Shown here piece by piece: positions 1 through 7,658 of a DNA stretch of 19,615 nt (position 1 is its first letter; every line of letters begins with the position of its first letter). Made by a program: the position numbers and the translations under genes. The notes under the pieces were generated by a model, which ran no database searches, was not told the origin of the DNA, and saw only the letters and a program-made list of their open reading frames with translations. This DNA is from Bacteroidales bacterium (GTDB lineage Bacteria; Bacteroidota; Bacteroidia; Bacteroidales; Paludibacteraceae). The DNA is taken from positions 1 to 19,615 of the forward strand of contig JAGHSG010000016.1 of the NCBI GenBank assembly GCA_018066005.1, read 5' to 3'.

Positions 1-3000
1 AGGTTGCAGTAACCTTACCATCTACGAAGTGGTAGTCACCGAAGTTGTCGATGTCACCCTCGATACCATAAGCTGCGCCATTAATCCAACCTACCAAGTA
101 GTAGTCAGTTACCTCAGGAGCAGCAGCGACAATGTTGATGGTGATAGTCTTATCGTACGAGTTAATAGCGTTAACGGTAATCGAACCATCTTCTGCTACA
201 ACAACTTCACCACCTACCATCCACCAAGGAGCAGTAATACTTCCTTCATCATTTGTTTCAGCAGCGAAAGAATAGGTAGGACCACTGGTTGTAATACCTT
301 GAGAAGCCAAAACGGTGTTCTTTGCTTTGGTGCTGTTGATAGGATAAGTACCAGCGGGCAGTTTATTGCCGGTAGCTTTGGCGAAGAACATCAGAGCAAC
401 CATTTGGTTATTATCGTTTGTAACAGTCAATGTAGTTGCAGCACCTGTTTGAACATCAGCGCTATCCAACTCGAAGGTAGCCTCGTAGTTGTCATTACCG
501 TCATAAGGCAGAGCACCCATGTAGCCGGTGATGTTCAGGTCGTATTGAATAGTGTCGCTGGCAAGTAACGAACCGGTGAGAGTCATCTCTTTACCATTCA
601 AAGCCAGTGTGAATTCACCATCCAAGATGGAAACTTGACTACCATCTGCTGAATAGATAGCGGAATAAGCGCCTACCAAATTATCAACGCCATACGTACC
701 GGCGGTATCAGTACTCATAACAGTAAGAACTACTTCATAATTTTTATTGGCAGCATCCAACTGGAACATAGTTCCGACACCCTCGAATGTCATGTTGTCA
801 GCCTCAATGGTCACTACTGATTTGGGTTCAAGTTTCTCGTATTTAACAAGAGCGGTGACGGGTTGACCGTAGGAGTTCTCGGCATTAACCTCAACTTTGA
901 GTTTGCCATATTCGTCATAACTCAATGTAATGGTACCTTCTACCATAAACCAGCAGTCATCAACATAACCGGCATCTACAGTTCCTGCATAGCACTTAGT
1001 CAGAGAATTACCATTAAGACCTACAGATTGGAGAGCCGTACCGGCTTCTTTGCTATCGGAAATAGTGTATGTTCCTGCGGGAATCGTAGTAGCGGCAGGA
1101 TCAGCATAGAGTTCCAATCCGATGGTTTTCTCGCCATTGTTAACAGAAATGCTGATTACACCATCCTTGATGGAGGCTTTCATGTCGCTATAATTAAACT
1201 CTGCATCAAACGGAGCGTCGGTATCACCCGAGATAACACTTGCAGGTTGAATCAAATTGAAGACATACGCTTTCTCATCTTCACCAATCATCAGACCAGT
1301 CAGTTTGAAGCCTTCCTGATCTTCAGAAACGGTAATCTCACCATCTTGGAAGAGGATAGCAGTTTTGTCAGTCTTGTGTACTCGTAAATAACTATAACCA
1401 TATTGCAAGTCGCTATAGGCAAATGTACCAAGTTTTGTGTCCTTGTTAGTTACAAATTGGATGAGTTCGTAATCAGCATTGCTTGATTGATAAACATATC
1501 CCTTGATGCTTTCTTCGTAGAAAGAAGATAACATCTTGGAATTGACATACACGGTATCACGCTCGGTGATAGGTTTGTCCATAACCATCGTCTCTTTACC
1601 TGCAGCTAAAAGGGAGTATGTCTCGCTTAAAGCAACAACAAAGAGGTTGAATGTGCCTTTCTCAGGATTGTAATAACTTGCTTCCGCATAATCAGCAGCA
1701 CCGGTTGCTGTATATGCATCTGTCAAGATGATGTTCATGGTTGTGGTTGCCGATGTCTTAATAGTAGCCAGTACGGGTTTGATGGTGCAAATGCGCTTGG
1801 CATCCATGTTGATGGTCATATTGATACCATCTGTTCCATAGTACCCTTTACCCAAATTGAGGAATTGGTACTGTTTCAAACCGGTATTGTCTTTACGTTC
1901 TTTAACGGGCACATTTTTTACAACTGCACTATCAAAGACAGCGTTCAATGTATATTTACCCGTGTTCAAATCAAACGGAGCAAAGTCAGCCCACTCACCC
2001 CATTCTTGTTTGAAAGGACAAGAGAGGTTCAGTGTAATATTGGCTTCTTGACCATCATTGGTTGCCAAGGTCATGGTGCCGGTATAGTACAACGTATCGT
2101 TTACCAAAGAAGCTTTAATATTGGCTGCGCTCAGATTTTGGTAAGAAACCACTGTTTTCTTGCCGTCTTTCTGATCTACCCAAGTGCTGTAAGAATCCAT
2201 ATCTTCTTCCGTGAAGAAGCCGGTCAAACTCTTGGACAGGAAATAGAAACTGAAGGCATAGGTGCTGTCCGCCGTGTAGCCTTGCATCTGATAGTAGCCG
2301 GCATTTAACATCTTGGTGAAGAAGTTTAATGTATCTGCTACCAAAGTAATCTCCTTAGCGGCGGGTTTCTCATAACGAGCATTGAGTACATATAATATAC
2401 CATTTTCTGCTGCGATAGCACCGGTCAGTTTCATTGTGTCAGCATCTTGAGCAACTACAACATCTTCTATAACAGCAGAAAAATAGAATGCGTCCCAAGA
2501 ACTTCCACCGGTAGGATAAACAGAACTATAGTCAAAATCAATGTTAGCGAGTGTACCAGTCTTGGCAGCCATATCGAAATCAACGATATCAAATGTCCAA
2601 TCGGCATCATTGAATGTATATTCATAACCGCCATAATAGTGTGATTTAACTGCAAGATTGGTAGCGTTAACGGTAACGGTATCAGTCAACTTCAGTTCGT
2701 AGGTAATGGTGTAGTTATTACCACCTATGGTCATTGTACCAACTACGTATGGCAAACCATTCTTTTTGCTAACAGTCAGTGTAGCGGCAGTAGCTTTCGT
2801 GGTGATATCTCCCTCATCCTCATTAGCATACCAACCTGTATAGTCAGGATCCATGTCGGCTAAGGTATATGTTTTACCTTCTACAGGTGCGATGCCACTG
2901 AAATCATAGGCTCCTCCCTCAACATACATGTAGTAATCCAAATAGCCATAATAATCACTTGCATAGACTGATGTGGCAGTTACATTGATGTCTTCTGCAA

Positions 3001-3292
3001 CAGCATTAACTGCTTTACGAACTGCAGGTTTAGCAGGGGCGGCTTGATGATTAGCCATCAAACGGTTGTTTTTAGCCATCGGAGCCATTGCGCCCTTTTG
3101 ATTAATAACTTTCATTGCCGGAGTGGCACTGAGTTGATTGAAGTTCGCAAATTGAGCTTTCTCAATCTGAACTTTCTGCATTTGCTCTACTGCAACGGCC
3201 TTCTTTGCCAATTCGGCCTTTGGTGCAATTTGAGCTGCGCTTGCGCTAAATACTATCGCAATTGCGCAAATCAAAGTAAAGAATTTCTTCAT
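1..3292 (-). CDS. Very large modular secreted protein, N-terminal 1097 codons (3' end outside window)
   Basis: I read this frame by eye from the ATG at 3292 to the window edge without meeting a stop. The first ~20 residues (MKKFFTLICAIAIVFSASAA) are a Sec signal peptide. Residues ~21-95 form an Ala/Lys/Gln-rich linker. After that come beta-rich modules, several opening with a strand like TVTVNATNL (~200), ITLVADTLNF (~311), TVYVNSKML (~577) or TIEADNMTF (~822). A second, well-conserved pattern occurs twice in the C-terminal third: PAGTYxI, then Lys/Thr-rich text, then W-x-MVxG and NSYxxxxT. The last visible segment (YYLVGWINGAAYG) resembles carbohydrate-binding modules of SusE/SusF-like proteins; that similarity is from memory. 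The protein is probably exported to the periplasm or surface. A T9SS tail could lie in the missing end. Function unknown. Confidence 0.85.
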   Translation of the reverse strand, partial: MKKFFTLICAIAIVFSASAAQIAPKAELAKKAVAVEQMQKVQIEKAQFANFNQLSATPAMKVINQKGAMAPMAKNNRLMANHQAAPAKPAVRKAVNAVAEDINVTATSVYASDYYGYLDYYMYVEGGAYDFSGIAPVEGKTYTLADMDPDYTGWYANEDEGDITTKATAATLTVSKKNGLPYVVGTMTIGGNNYTITYELKLTDTVTVNATNLAVKSHYYGGYEYTFNDADWTFDIVDFDMAAKTGTLANIDFDYSSVYPTGGSSWDAFYFSAVIEDVVVAQDADTMKLTGAIAAENGILYVLNARYEKPAAKEITLVADTLNFFTKMLNAGYYQMQGYTADSTYAFSFYFLSKSLTGFFTEEDMDSYSTWVDQKDGKKTVVSYQNLSAANIKASLVNDTLYYTGTMTLATNDGQEANITLNLSCPFKQEWGEWADFAPFDLNTGKYTLNAVFDSAVVKNVPVKERKDNTGLKQYQFLNLGKGYYGTDGINMTINMDAKRICTIKPVLATIKTSATTTMNIILTDAYTATGAADYAEASYYNPEKGTFNLFVVALSETYSLLAAGKETMVMDKPITERDTVYVNSKMLSSFYEESIKGYVYQSSNADYELIQFVTNKDTKLGTFAYSDLQYGYSYLRVHKTDKTAILFQDGEITVSEDQEGFKLTGLMIGEDEKAYVFNLIQPASVISGDTDAPFDAEFNYSDMKASIKDGVISISVNNGEKTIGLELYADPAATTIPAGTYTISDSKEAGTALQSVGLNGNSLTKCYAGTVDAGYVDDCWFMVEGTITLSYDEYGKLKVEVNAENSYGQPVTALVKYEKLEPKSVVTIEADNMTFEGVGTMFQLDAANKNYEVVLTVMSTDTAGTYGVDNLVGAYSAIYSADGSQVSILDGEFTLALNGKEMTLTGSLLASDTIQYDLNITGYMGALPYDGNDNYEATFELDSADVQTGAATTLTVTNDNNQMVALMFFAKATGNKLPAGTYPINSTKAKNTVLASQGITTSGPTYSFAAETNDEGSITAPWWMVGGEVVVAEDGSITVNAINSYDKTITINIVAAAPEVTDYYLVGWINGAAYGIEGDIDNFGDYHFVDGKVTAT

Positions 3293-3377
3293 ACTTGTTA
3301 ATAATTTAGTTAATAAAATTTGTTAGGGATGGTTGCTTAATAAAGAAACAACAATCTCTCTTATACCAATTTGACCG

Positions 3378-3409
3378 CGAAATTACACTTTTTATTTCAT
3401 ATATGCAAA
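3378..3409 (-). promoter_or_regulatory. Bacteroidetes-type promoter for the large modular protein
   Basis: On the minus strand TTTG (3409-3406) is followed after exactly 20 bases by TAATTTCG (3385-3378), a one-mismatch match to TAnnTTTG. The inferred start near 3374 gives a leader of roughly 80 bases, the longest in the window. Confidence 0.7.
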
Positions 3410-3414
3410 TTTTT

Positions 3415-3446
3415 TTTGCGTATTTGTGAAAAAAAATGTATCTTTG
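3415..3446 (+). promoter_or_regulatory. Bacteroidetes-type promoter for the small secreted protein operon
   Basis: TTTG (3415-3418), 20 bases, then TATCTTTG (3439-3446), a perfect match. The inferred start lies near 3450. This excludes the upstream in-frame ATG at 3436 as a start codon and supports the ATG at 3466. Confidence 0.8.
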
Positions 3447-3465
3447 CATAAAATTTCGTGCAATT

Positions 3466-3849
3466 ATGCTAAAAAGAATATTGTTTTTAGGTGGTTTGTG
3501 TGTTACAACATGGATGGGGGCACAGCAATTGACTTTTACACCCCTGACAGGTGCGGCATGGAGTGAAGCCGTGAATAAAATAGGGTATATGCAGATTCGG
3601 CAGGATAGTATCTTCCTGATGGATAAGGCGGGTCTGGAAATTGGCAAGTCGGCATTGGCGGATATACATAAGATGGAGATAACAGAGTCTCTCACCGCCT
3701 TGTCGGAGGTGAAGACGGATAGGCTATCCTCGTGCGTGCGCGTGTATAATATACAGGGTATGCCCGTTGCTACGGATTGGAAGACATTGCCTGCCGGCGT
3801 GTATCTATGGCAACAGGGAACAAAAATCTATAAAGTGGAGAAACAATGA
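3466..3849 (+). CDS. Small secreted protein with T9SS-like C-terminal tail
   Basis: 127 aa. The start is set at 3466 because the only upstream in-frame ATG (3436) lies inside the promoter, ahead of the inferred transcription start. MLKRILFLGGLCVTTWMGAQ is a signal peptide. The middle (DSIFLMDKAGLEIGKSALADI) resembles the short strand-pair segment that often follows the signal peptide in Bacteroidetes surface proteins. The last ~40 residues (VRVYNIQGMPV, then LPAGVYLW and KIYKV) match the pattern of the type A sorting domain of type IX secretion. There is almost nothing between signal and tail, so this may be a minimal T9SS cargo or a small partner of the next gene. It overlaps that gene by 4 bases (ATGA), implying coupled translation. 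Specific function unknown. Confidence 0.8.
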   Translation: MLKRILFLGGLCVTTWMGAQQLTFTPLTGAAWSEAVNKIGYMQIRQDSIFLMDKAGLEIGKSALADIHKMEITESLTALSEVKTDRLSSCVRVYNIQGMPVATDWKTLPAGVYLWQQGTKIYKVEKQ

Positions 3850-5159
3850 GAAAAACTATTTATATCTTTTTTTTACTTGTTAATGTTGCTGTGCTTCAGG
3901 CACAGATGATTACTCAATGGGGCTTTTATCAGCAAGGGAAGCGTCTTTGGCAACCAGATGCAAGGTTAATTGACTCCATTACGATAACTACACCTGAATT
4001 TACAGACTTGACGTTTGTCGTAGAGCAAACAGATAGCAGTTTGATAATCACTCCTTCGGATAAGGAGCAGACCTATATGTGGCAACTGACCACAACGGAA
4101 AGTCTGGATGGTATGGCCAAGTATGTGGGTTTAGAGATGCTGACGCCGGAGATGTTTTGGCAGGCATATATTGATGCCAAGATGTTTGTGCCGTCAATAG
4201 ATTTGGAGCAAGGTGAGTTGGAACTTAATTTTGCAGAACGATCCATTGGTTATGGACAATATACAGTTGTTATTGCCGGTTGTGATGCTGCGGGACAGCG
4301 GACAGGTAAGTTCTTCACCGCCAAAATGCGTCTGCCCCAGCGTCCGGGGAAGCATACGCTGACAAACAGTTCCACCGAGCCGGAGGGGGATGAGTCCTGG
4401 CTGCTTTTCTGGCAAAGCGGCAAAACCATACGTCCCCTACCGTCCTATCAAATGGATAGTATCACGTTAGCCGTCGTGCCGGAGCCGGTCAATCTGACTT
4501 TGGATGTGACCGATGTGGGCAAGACAACAGCAACTATCTCGGTTGAGCCGTCCCGCAAGGTGGCATATTATTTCGATTACGTGCCGGCAGCTGCTATGGC
4601 TGAGTATCCCGATGATGAACATTTTGCCAAAGCCTATATTGACTTCTTAAAAACATATTATCCCGATGAATTGGGGGATATGGTCAGTTATGAGAAGGAC
4701 TCTTATACCTTTACCGAGAAAGAAGGTTTGGTCTCCGGCACCGATTACATGGCTATTGCGGTAGCTATCCATTTGGACGATACAACATATATTCCTACGT
4801 TGGCAAAGCAGGCATTTACAACGCTCAAGAATGAATATATCGAAGGTCTGGACTTCTCCTTCTCCTATTTATCGGCTGATAATAAAGTGCAGATAACCCC
4901 CACTATGCCGGAAGAAACATACGTGTGGTGTATGTGGCAGGAAACTGAGATTCAGGCCAAATATGGCGGTTCGGTAGAAAAGGCATGGCAGACTGACGCA
5001 CCGGATTCTGCCGGATTGGGATATGTGGATACGGGGGTGTCGTATGTCAATCTGACGTGGGAGTGCTGGATGCCGGGTGTGTATTACATAGGGGTTGCCG
5101 GATACAAAAACGGCCAAACCTCACCGGTGGCCGTTTATAGGATAGATTATCAATATTGA
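3846..5159 (+). CDS. Secreted protein of three tandem Ig/FN3-like modules
   Basis: 437 aa. It begins with a signal peptide (MRKTIYIFFLLVNVAVLQAQ). A segment WGFYQQGKRLWQ...DSITI (~25-47) recurs as WLLFWQSGKTIRP...DSITL at about 185-210. Three modules of ~110 residues each open with a strand pair (LTFVVEQTDSSLIITPS; LTLDVTDVGKTTATISVEP; LDFSFSYLSADNKVQITP), carry an aromatic W/Y-rich strand, a helical insert, and close with GxYxxxVAGY-type strands (YTVVIAGCDAAG; YMAIAVAIHLDD; YYIGVAGYKNGQ). This looks like internal triplication of an Ig-like fold. I see no catalytic motif, no lipobox and no clear T9SS tail in this protein; the tail is on its upstream partner. The pair may act together at the cell surface, but this is inference. 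Function unrecognised. Confidence 0.85.
   Translation: MRKTIYIFFLLVNVAVLQAQMITQWGFYQQGKRLWQPDARLIDSITITTPEFTDLTFVVEQTDSSLIITPSDKEQTYMWQLTTTESLDGMAKYVGLEMLTPEMFWQAYIDAKMFVPSIDLEQGELELNFAERSIGYGQYTVVIAGCDAAGQRTGKFFTAKMRLPQRPGKHTLTNSSTEPEGDESWLLFWQSGKTIRPLPSYQMDSITLAVVPEPVNLTLDVTDVGKTTATISVEPSRKVAYYFDYVPAAAMAEYPDDEHFAKAYIDFLKTYYPDELGDMVSYEKDSYTFTEKEGLVSGTDYMAIAVAIHLDDTTYIPTLAKQAFTTLKNEYIEGLDFSFSYLSADNKVQITPTMPEETYVWCMWQETEIQAKYGGSVEKAWQTDAPDSAGLGYVDTGVSYVNLTWECWMPGVYYIGVAGYKNGQTSPVAVYRIDYQY
5104..5136 (-). terminator. Possible intrinsic terminator of proS, lying inside the convergent gene
   Basis: On the minus strand, ~45 bases past the proS stop, a 9-bp stem (AAACGGCCA at 5136-5128, TGGCCGTTT at 5116-5108) with an 11-base loop runs into five T residues. 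It lies within the last codons of the convergent gene, so its sequence is also constrained by coding. Confidence 0.45.
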
Positions 5160-5180
5160 TATTCAGTTGCTCTTGTTCCC

Positions 5181-6671
5181 TTAGTACGAGATAGCAAATA
5201 CAACACGTTTTGCTGACGGTTTGCCTGTCACCATACACTTGCCGGGCTCTTCTTTGTAGCCGGGCAGGGCTTCCAAGGGGATGCAGCGGATAGTGGCTTT
5301 GGTCTCTTCTTTGATTTTCTCTTCGGTCTCGGGTGTACCGTCCCAGTGGCAGAGCAAGAAACCGCCTTTGGTTATTTCCTTCTTGAAGACTTCGTAGTCG
5401 TCGCATTCCTTGATGTTGGCGGTGCGGTAAGCGAGGGCTTTGTTGAAGCAGTTCTGCTGAATCTCGTCCAACAGGTTCTTGATAACGTCTTCGATACCTT
5501 CGATAGCAATCGTCTCTTTGGTCATTGTGTCACGACGGGCAATCTCAATGGTGCCGTTCTGCAGGTCGCGTGCGCCCATAGCAAGGCGGACAGGCACACC
5601 CTTCAACTCGTAGTCGGCGAACTTATAGCCCGGGGTGGCTTTGTCGGATGTGTCCACTTGTACGCGGATACCCATTTTCTTCAGGTTGTCGGCTATGGGG
5701 TTGAGTTTTTCCATGAGCAGGGCGAGGTCGTCTTCTTTCTTGAAAATAGGAACGATAACCACTTGGATAGGAGCCAATTTAGGCGGCAGAACCAGTCCGT
5801 TATCATCGCTGTGGGTCATGATGAGCGCACCCATCAGACGGGTAGAAACACCCCAAGAAGTAGCCCAGACATATTCGTATTTATTCTCTTTGGAGAGGAA
5901 CTGCACTTCAAAACTCTTGGCGAAGTTCTGACCGAGGAAGTGCGAGGTACCTGCTTGAAGCGCCTTACCGTCCTGCATCATAGCTTCGATACAGTAGGTG
6001 TTGAGGGCACCGGCGAAGCGCTCGTTAGGCGATTTGACACCTTTGATAACCGGCATAGCCATCACGTTCTCGGCAAAGTCGGCATAGACATCCAGCATGT
6101 TGCGTGCATAGTCTTCGGCTTCCTCTTTGGTAGCGTGAGCGGTGTGTCCTTCCTGCCACAAGAACTCGGCAGTACGCAGGAAAAGACGCGTACGCATCTC
6201 CCAGCGCATAACGTTGCACCACTGGTTGCAGAGAATAGGCAGGTCGCGGTAGGACGAGATCCAGTTCTTGTACGTGGACCAGATGATGGTCTCGGACGTA
6301 GGACGGATAATCAACTCTTCTTCCAGTTTGGCATTGGGATCCACTACGACACCTTTGCCGTTGGGGTCGTTCATGAGGCGGTGGTGTGTAACCACGGCGC
6401 ACTCCTTGGCGAAACCCTCCACATGTTCTGCCTCACGGCTGAGGAAGGATTTAGGAATGAGCAAGGGGAAATAGGCGTTTTTAACACCTTGTTCTTTGAA
6501 ACGACGGTCCAATTCGCTCTGGATTGTTTCCCAGATAGCGTAACCGTAAGGTTTAATCACCATGCAACCGCGCACGGCACTCTGTTCAGCCAAGTCTGCC
6601 TTGACTACCAATTCGTTGTACCACTTGGAGTAATCTTCACTCCGTGGAGTCAGTTTTTGAAAATTTGCCAT
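5181..6671 (-). CDS. proS: Prolyl-tRNA synthetase, short archaeal/eukaryote-like type
   Basis: 496 aa. Charges tRNA-Pro with proline in the cytoplasm. It is the ~480-500 residue form without the editing insertion found in the long bacterial type. Class II motif 2 is visible at ~157-171 (RWEMRTRLFLRTAEFLW), preceded by RPTSETIIW, and motif 3 at ~278-297 (RLMGALIMTHSDDNGLVLPP). An anticodon-binding domain follows (IQVVIVPIF onward). The C-terminal domain ends in Tyr (VVFAISY), as in this subtype. Its zinc site looks degenerate: where family members often have a second and a fourth Cys there are Thr residues (CHWDGTPETE; CMVTGKPS). The start codon overlaps the pdxB stop by one base (TAATG), so it is co-transcribed with pdxB. 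Confidence 0.97.
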   Translation of the reverse strand: MANFQKLTPRSEDYSKWYNELVVKADLAEQSAVRGCMVIKPYGYAIWETIQSELDRRFKEQGVKNAYFPLLIPKSFLSREAEHVEGFAKECAVVTHHRLMNDPNGKGVVVDPNAKLEEELIIRPTSETIIWSTYKNWISSYRDLPILCNQWCNVMRWEMRTRLFLRTAEFLWQEGHTAHATKEEAEDYARNMLDVYADFAENVMAMPVIKGVKSPNERFAGALNTYCIEAMMQDGKALQAGTSHFLGQNFAKSFEVQFLSKENKYEYVWATSWGVSTRLMGALIMTHSDDNGLVLPPKLAPIQVVIVPIFKKEDDLALLMEKLNPIADNLKKMGIRVQVDTSDKATPGYKFADYELKGVPVRLAMGARDLQNGTIEIARRDTMTKETIAIEGIEDVIKNLLDEIQQNCFNKALAYRTANIKECDDYEVFKKEITKGGFLLCHWDGTPETEEKIKEETKATIRCIPLEALPGYKEEPGKCMVTGKPSAKRVVFAISY

Positions 6672-7627
6672 TATCTTAATCTATATTGTTTACGAAGTTG
6701 TTCGAAGTTATCGGGTTGTGCTTTGAGTTGCTGCGTCACACGTGTCAGCCACCCGTCTTCCGAATCACCGTGCAAAGGTACAAAATTTTTTTGAATTTTC
6801 AAAGCGGGAAGCCCAAAAAAGTTGCATAAGGCGTCCAAACACATCTGTGAAGCGTTCCTTTTTCCCTCCACAGAGTACCCGGCGATGTGGTAAGAGGCGA
6901 GTAGGCAGCGGTCGTTAAGCAGGACGGCCGGGTTGATATTCGGCTCGTTTTCCCAACAATCTATGACGTACGGATGCTGACTGTCCAGCAATGCCTGTTC
7001 ATCCACTATCCCGCCGCGTGCAGCGTTGATAATAAGGGCGTGGGGTCGGCACTTGGCCAAGAAAGCGGCATCGCATAGGTGATAGGTGGAGATGTCTAAT
7101 GGGGTGTGGAACGTTATTATGTCGGCTTGTGCGGCTATCTCGTCCAACGAAACACCCACCTGTTTAGGGGGGTCATTGAGCAGGATGCGGCAACCTAAAC
7201 GCTCTGCCATAGCAGCCACTTTGGACCCCACATGACCTACTCCGACAATACCTAATGTCAGGGTGAGGTTCCTATGAGGTTCCCATGAGGTTCCTATGAG
7301 GTTCCTATAAGAACAGGTGATAACCTCCTGTATATAGTCGCATACGGCTTGCGAATTGCACCCCGGGCAGTTGGTCCAAAAAATATCGTTGGCTTGGCAG
7401 TAGGATGTGTCTATATGGTCGTAACCGATGGTGGCGGTGGCCACAAGACGTACCTTGGAGCCGTCGAGTAACTCCTTATTTATTTTTGTGCGTGTGCGCA
7501 CAATGAGCGCGTCCGCATCGCGTACACGCGCAGGCGTGAAATCTTCCGGAGTGATATGTTCTACCTCGGCATAGGGGTCGAGGACGTGCTCCAGAAAAGG
7601 CACATATTTATCGATGAGAACCTTCAT
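6671..7627 (-). CDS. pdxB: Erythronate-4-phosphate dehydrogenase (PdxB)
   Basis: 318 aa from the chosen start. NAD-dependent oxidation of 4-phosphoerythronate in the DXP-dependent route to pyridoxal 5'-phosphate. I chose MKVLIDKYVPFLE at 7627 over the ATG at 7651, because the eight extra residues (MCIVNRQP) are encoded by tandem heptamers and do not resemble the family. Rossmann motif GIVGVGHVGSK is at ~127-136. Likely catalytic residues are R204 (NAARGGIVDE), E227 (WENEPN) and H247 (SYHIAGYS). The family's C-terminal dimerisation domain is present. Residues ~107-121, the linker just before the Rossmann strand, are encoded by four 11-bp tandem repeats (separate entry). It lies 31 bases after panC and overlaps proS by one base. 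Confidence 0.95.
   Translation of the reverse strand: MKVLIDKYVPFLEHVLDPYAEVEHITPEDFTPARVRDADALIVRTRTKINKELLDGSKVRLVATATIGYDHIDTSYCQANDIFWTNCPGCNSQAVCDYIQEVITCSYRNLIGTSWEPHRNLTLTLGIVGVGHVGSKVAAMAERLGCRILLNDPPKQVGVSLDEIAAQADIITFHTPLDISTYHLCDAAFLAKCRPHALIINAARGGIVDEQALLDSQHPYVIDCWENEPNINPAVLLNDRCLLASYHIAGYSVEGKRNASQMCLDALCNFFGLPALKIQKNFVPLHGDSEDGWLTRVTQQLKAQPDNFEQLRKQYRLR
7265..7308. repeat. Four tandem 11-bp repeats inside pdxB
   Basis: Units at 7265-7275, 7276-7286, 7287-7297 and 7298-7308 all read GAGGTTCCTAT, except that the second has C instead of T at 7284. Because 11 is not a multiple of three, consecutive copies are translated in different frames. The C at 7284 turns what would be an in-frame TAG into TGG (Trp115). 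Confidence 0.95.
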
Positions 7628-7628
7628 C

Positions 7629-7656
7629 GGTTGACGGTTGACAATGCACAATGCAC
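7629..7656. repeat. Tandem heptamers filling the panC-pdxB gap
   Basis: Two copies of GGTTGAC (7629-7642) followed by two copies of AATGCAC (7643-7656), then a partial GGTTAG running into the panC stop. The heptamers make up 28 of the 31 bases between the panC stop and the pdxB start, so they form the pdxB translation-initiation region. Confidence 0.9.
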
Positions 7657-7658
7657 GG

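Noticed and set aside
29..2644. Several plus-strand open frames of 65-174 codons
   Set aside because: They are shadows of the long minus-strand reading frame of the large modular protein; their translations lack domains and signal peptides.
3436..3465. Upstream ATG as start of the small secreted protein
   Set aside because: It lies just before the -7 box (3439-3446), upstream of the inferred transcription start, and would bury the signal peptide.
5149..5160. 12-base palindrome ATCAATATTGAT at the end of the 437-aa gene
   Set aside because: AT-rich and weak, with no T-run; more likely chance than a terminator or operator.
5346..6794. 482-codon open frame on the plus strand
   Set aside because: It lies antisense across proS and the end of pdxB; its translation has no recognisable domain, whereas the opposite strand encodes a complete prolyl-tRNA synthetase.
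7265..7308. Tandem repeats considered as a CRISPR array or attachment site
   Set aside because: Units are 11 bp with no spacers, and there are no cas genes or integrase nearby.
7628..7651. ATG at 7651 as the pdxB start
   Set aside because: The added residues come from tandem heptamers and are unlike the family; MKVLID at 7627 is the normal PdxB start.
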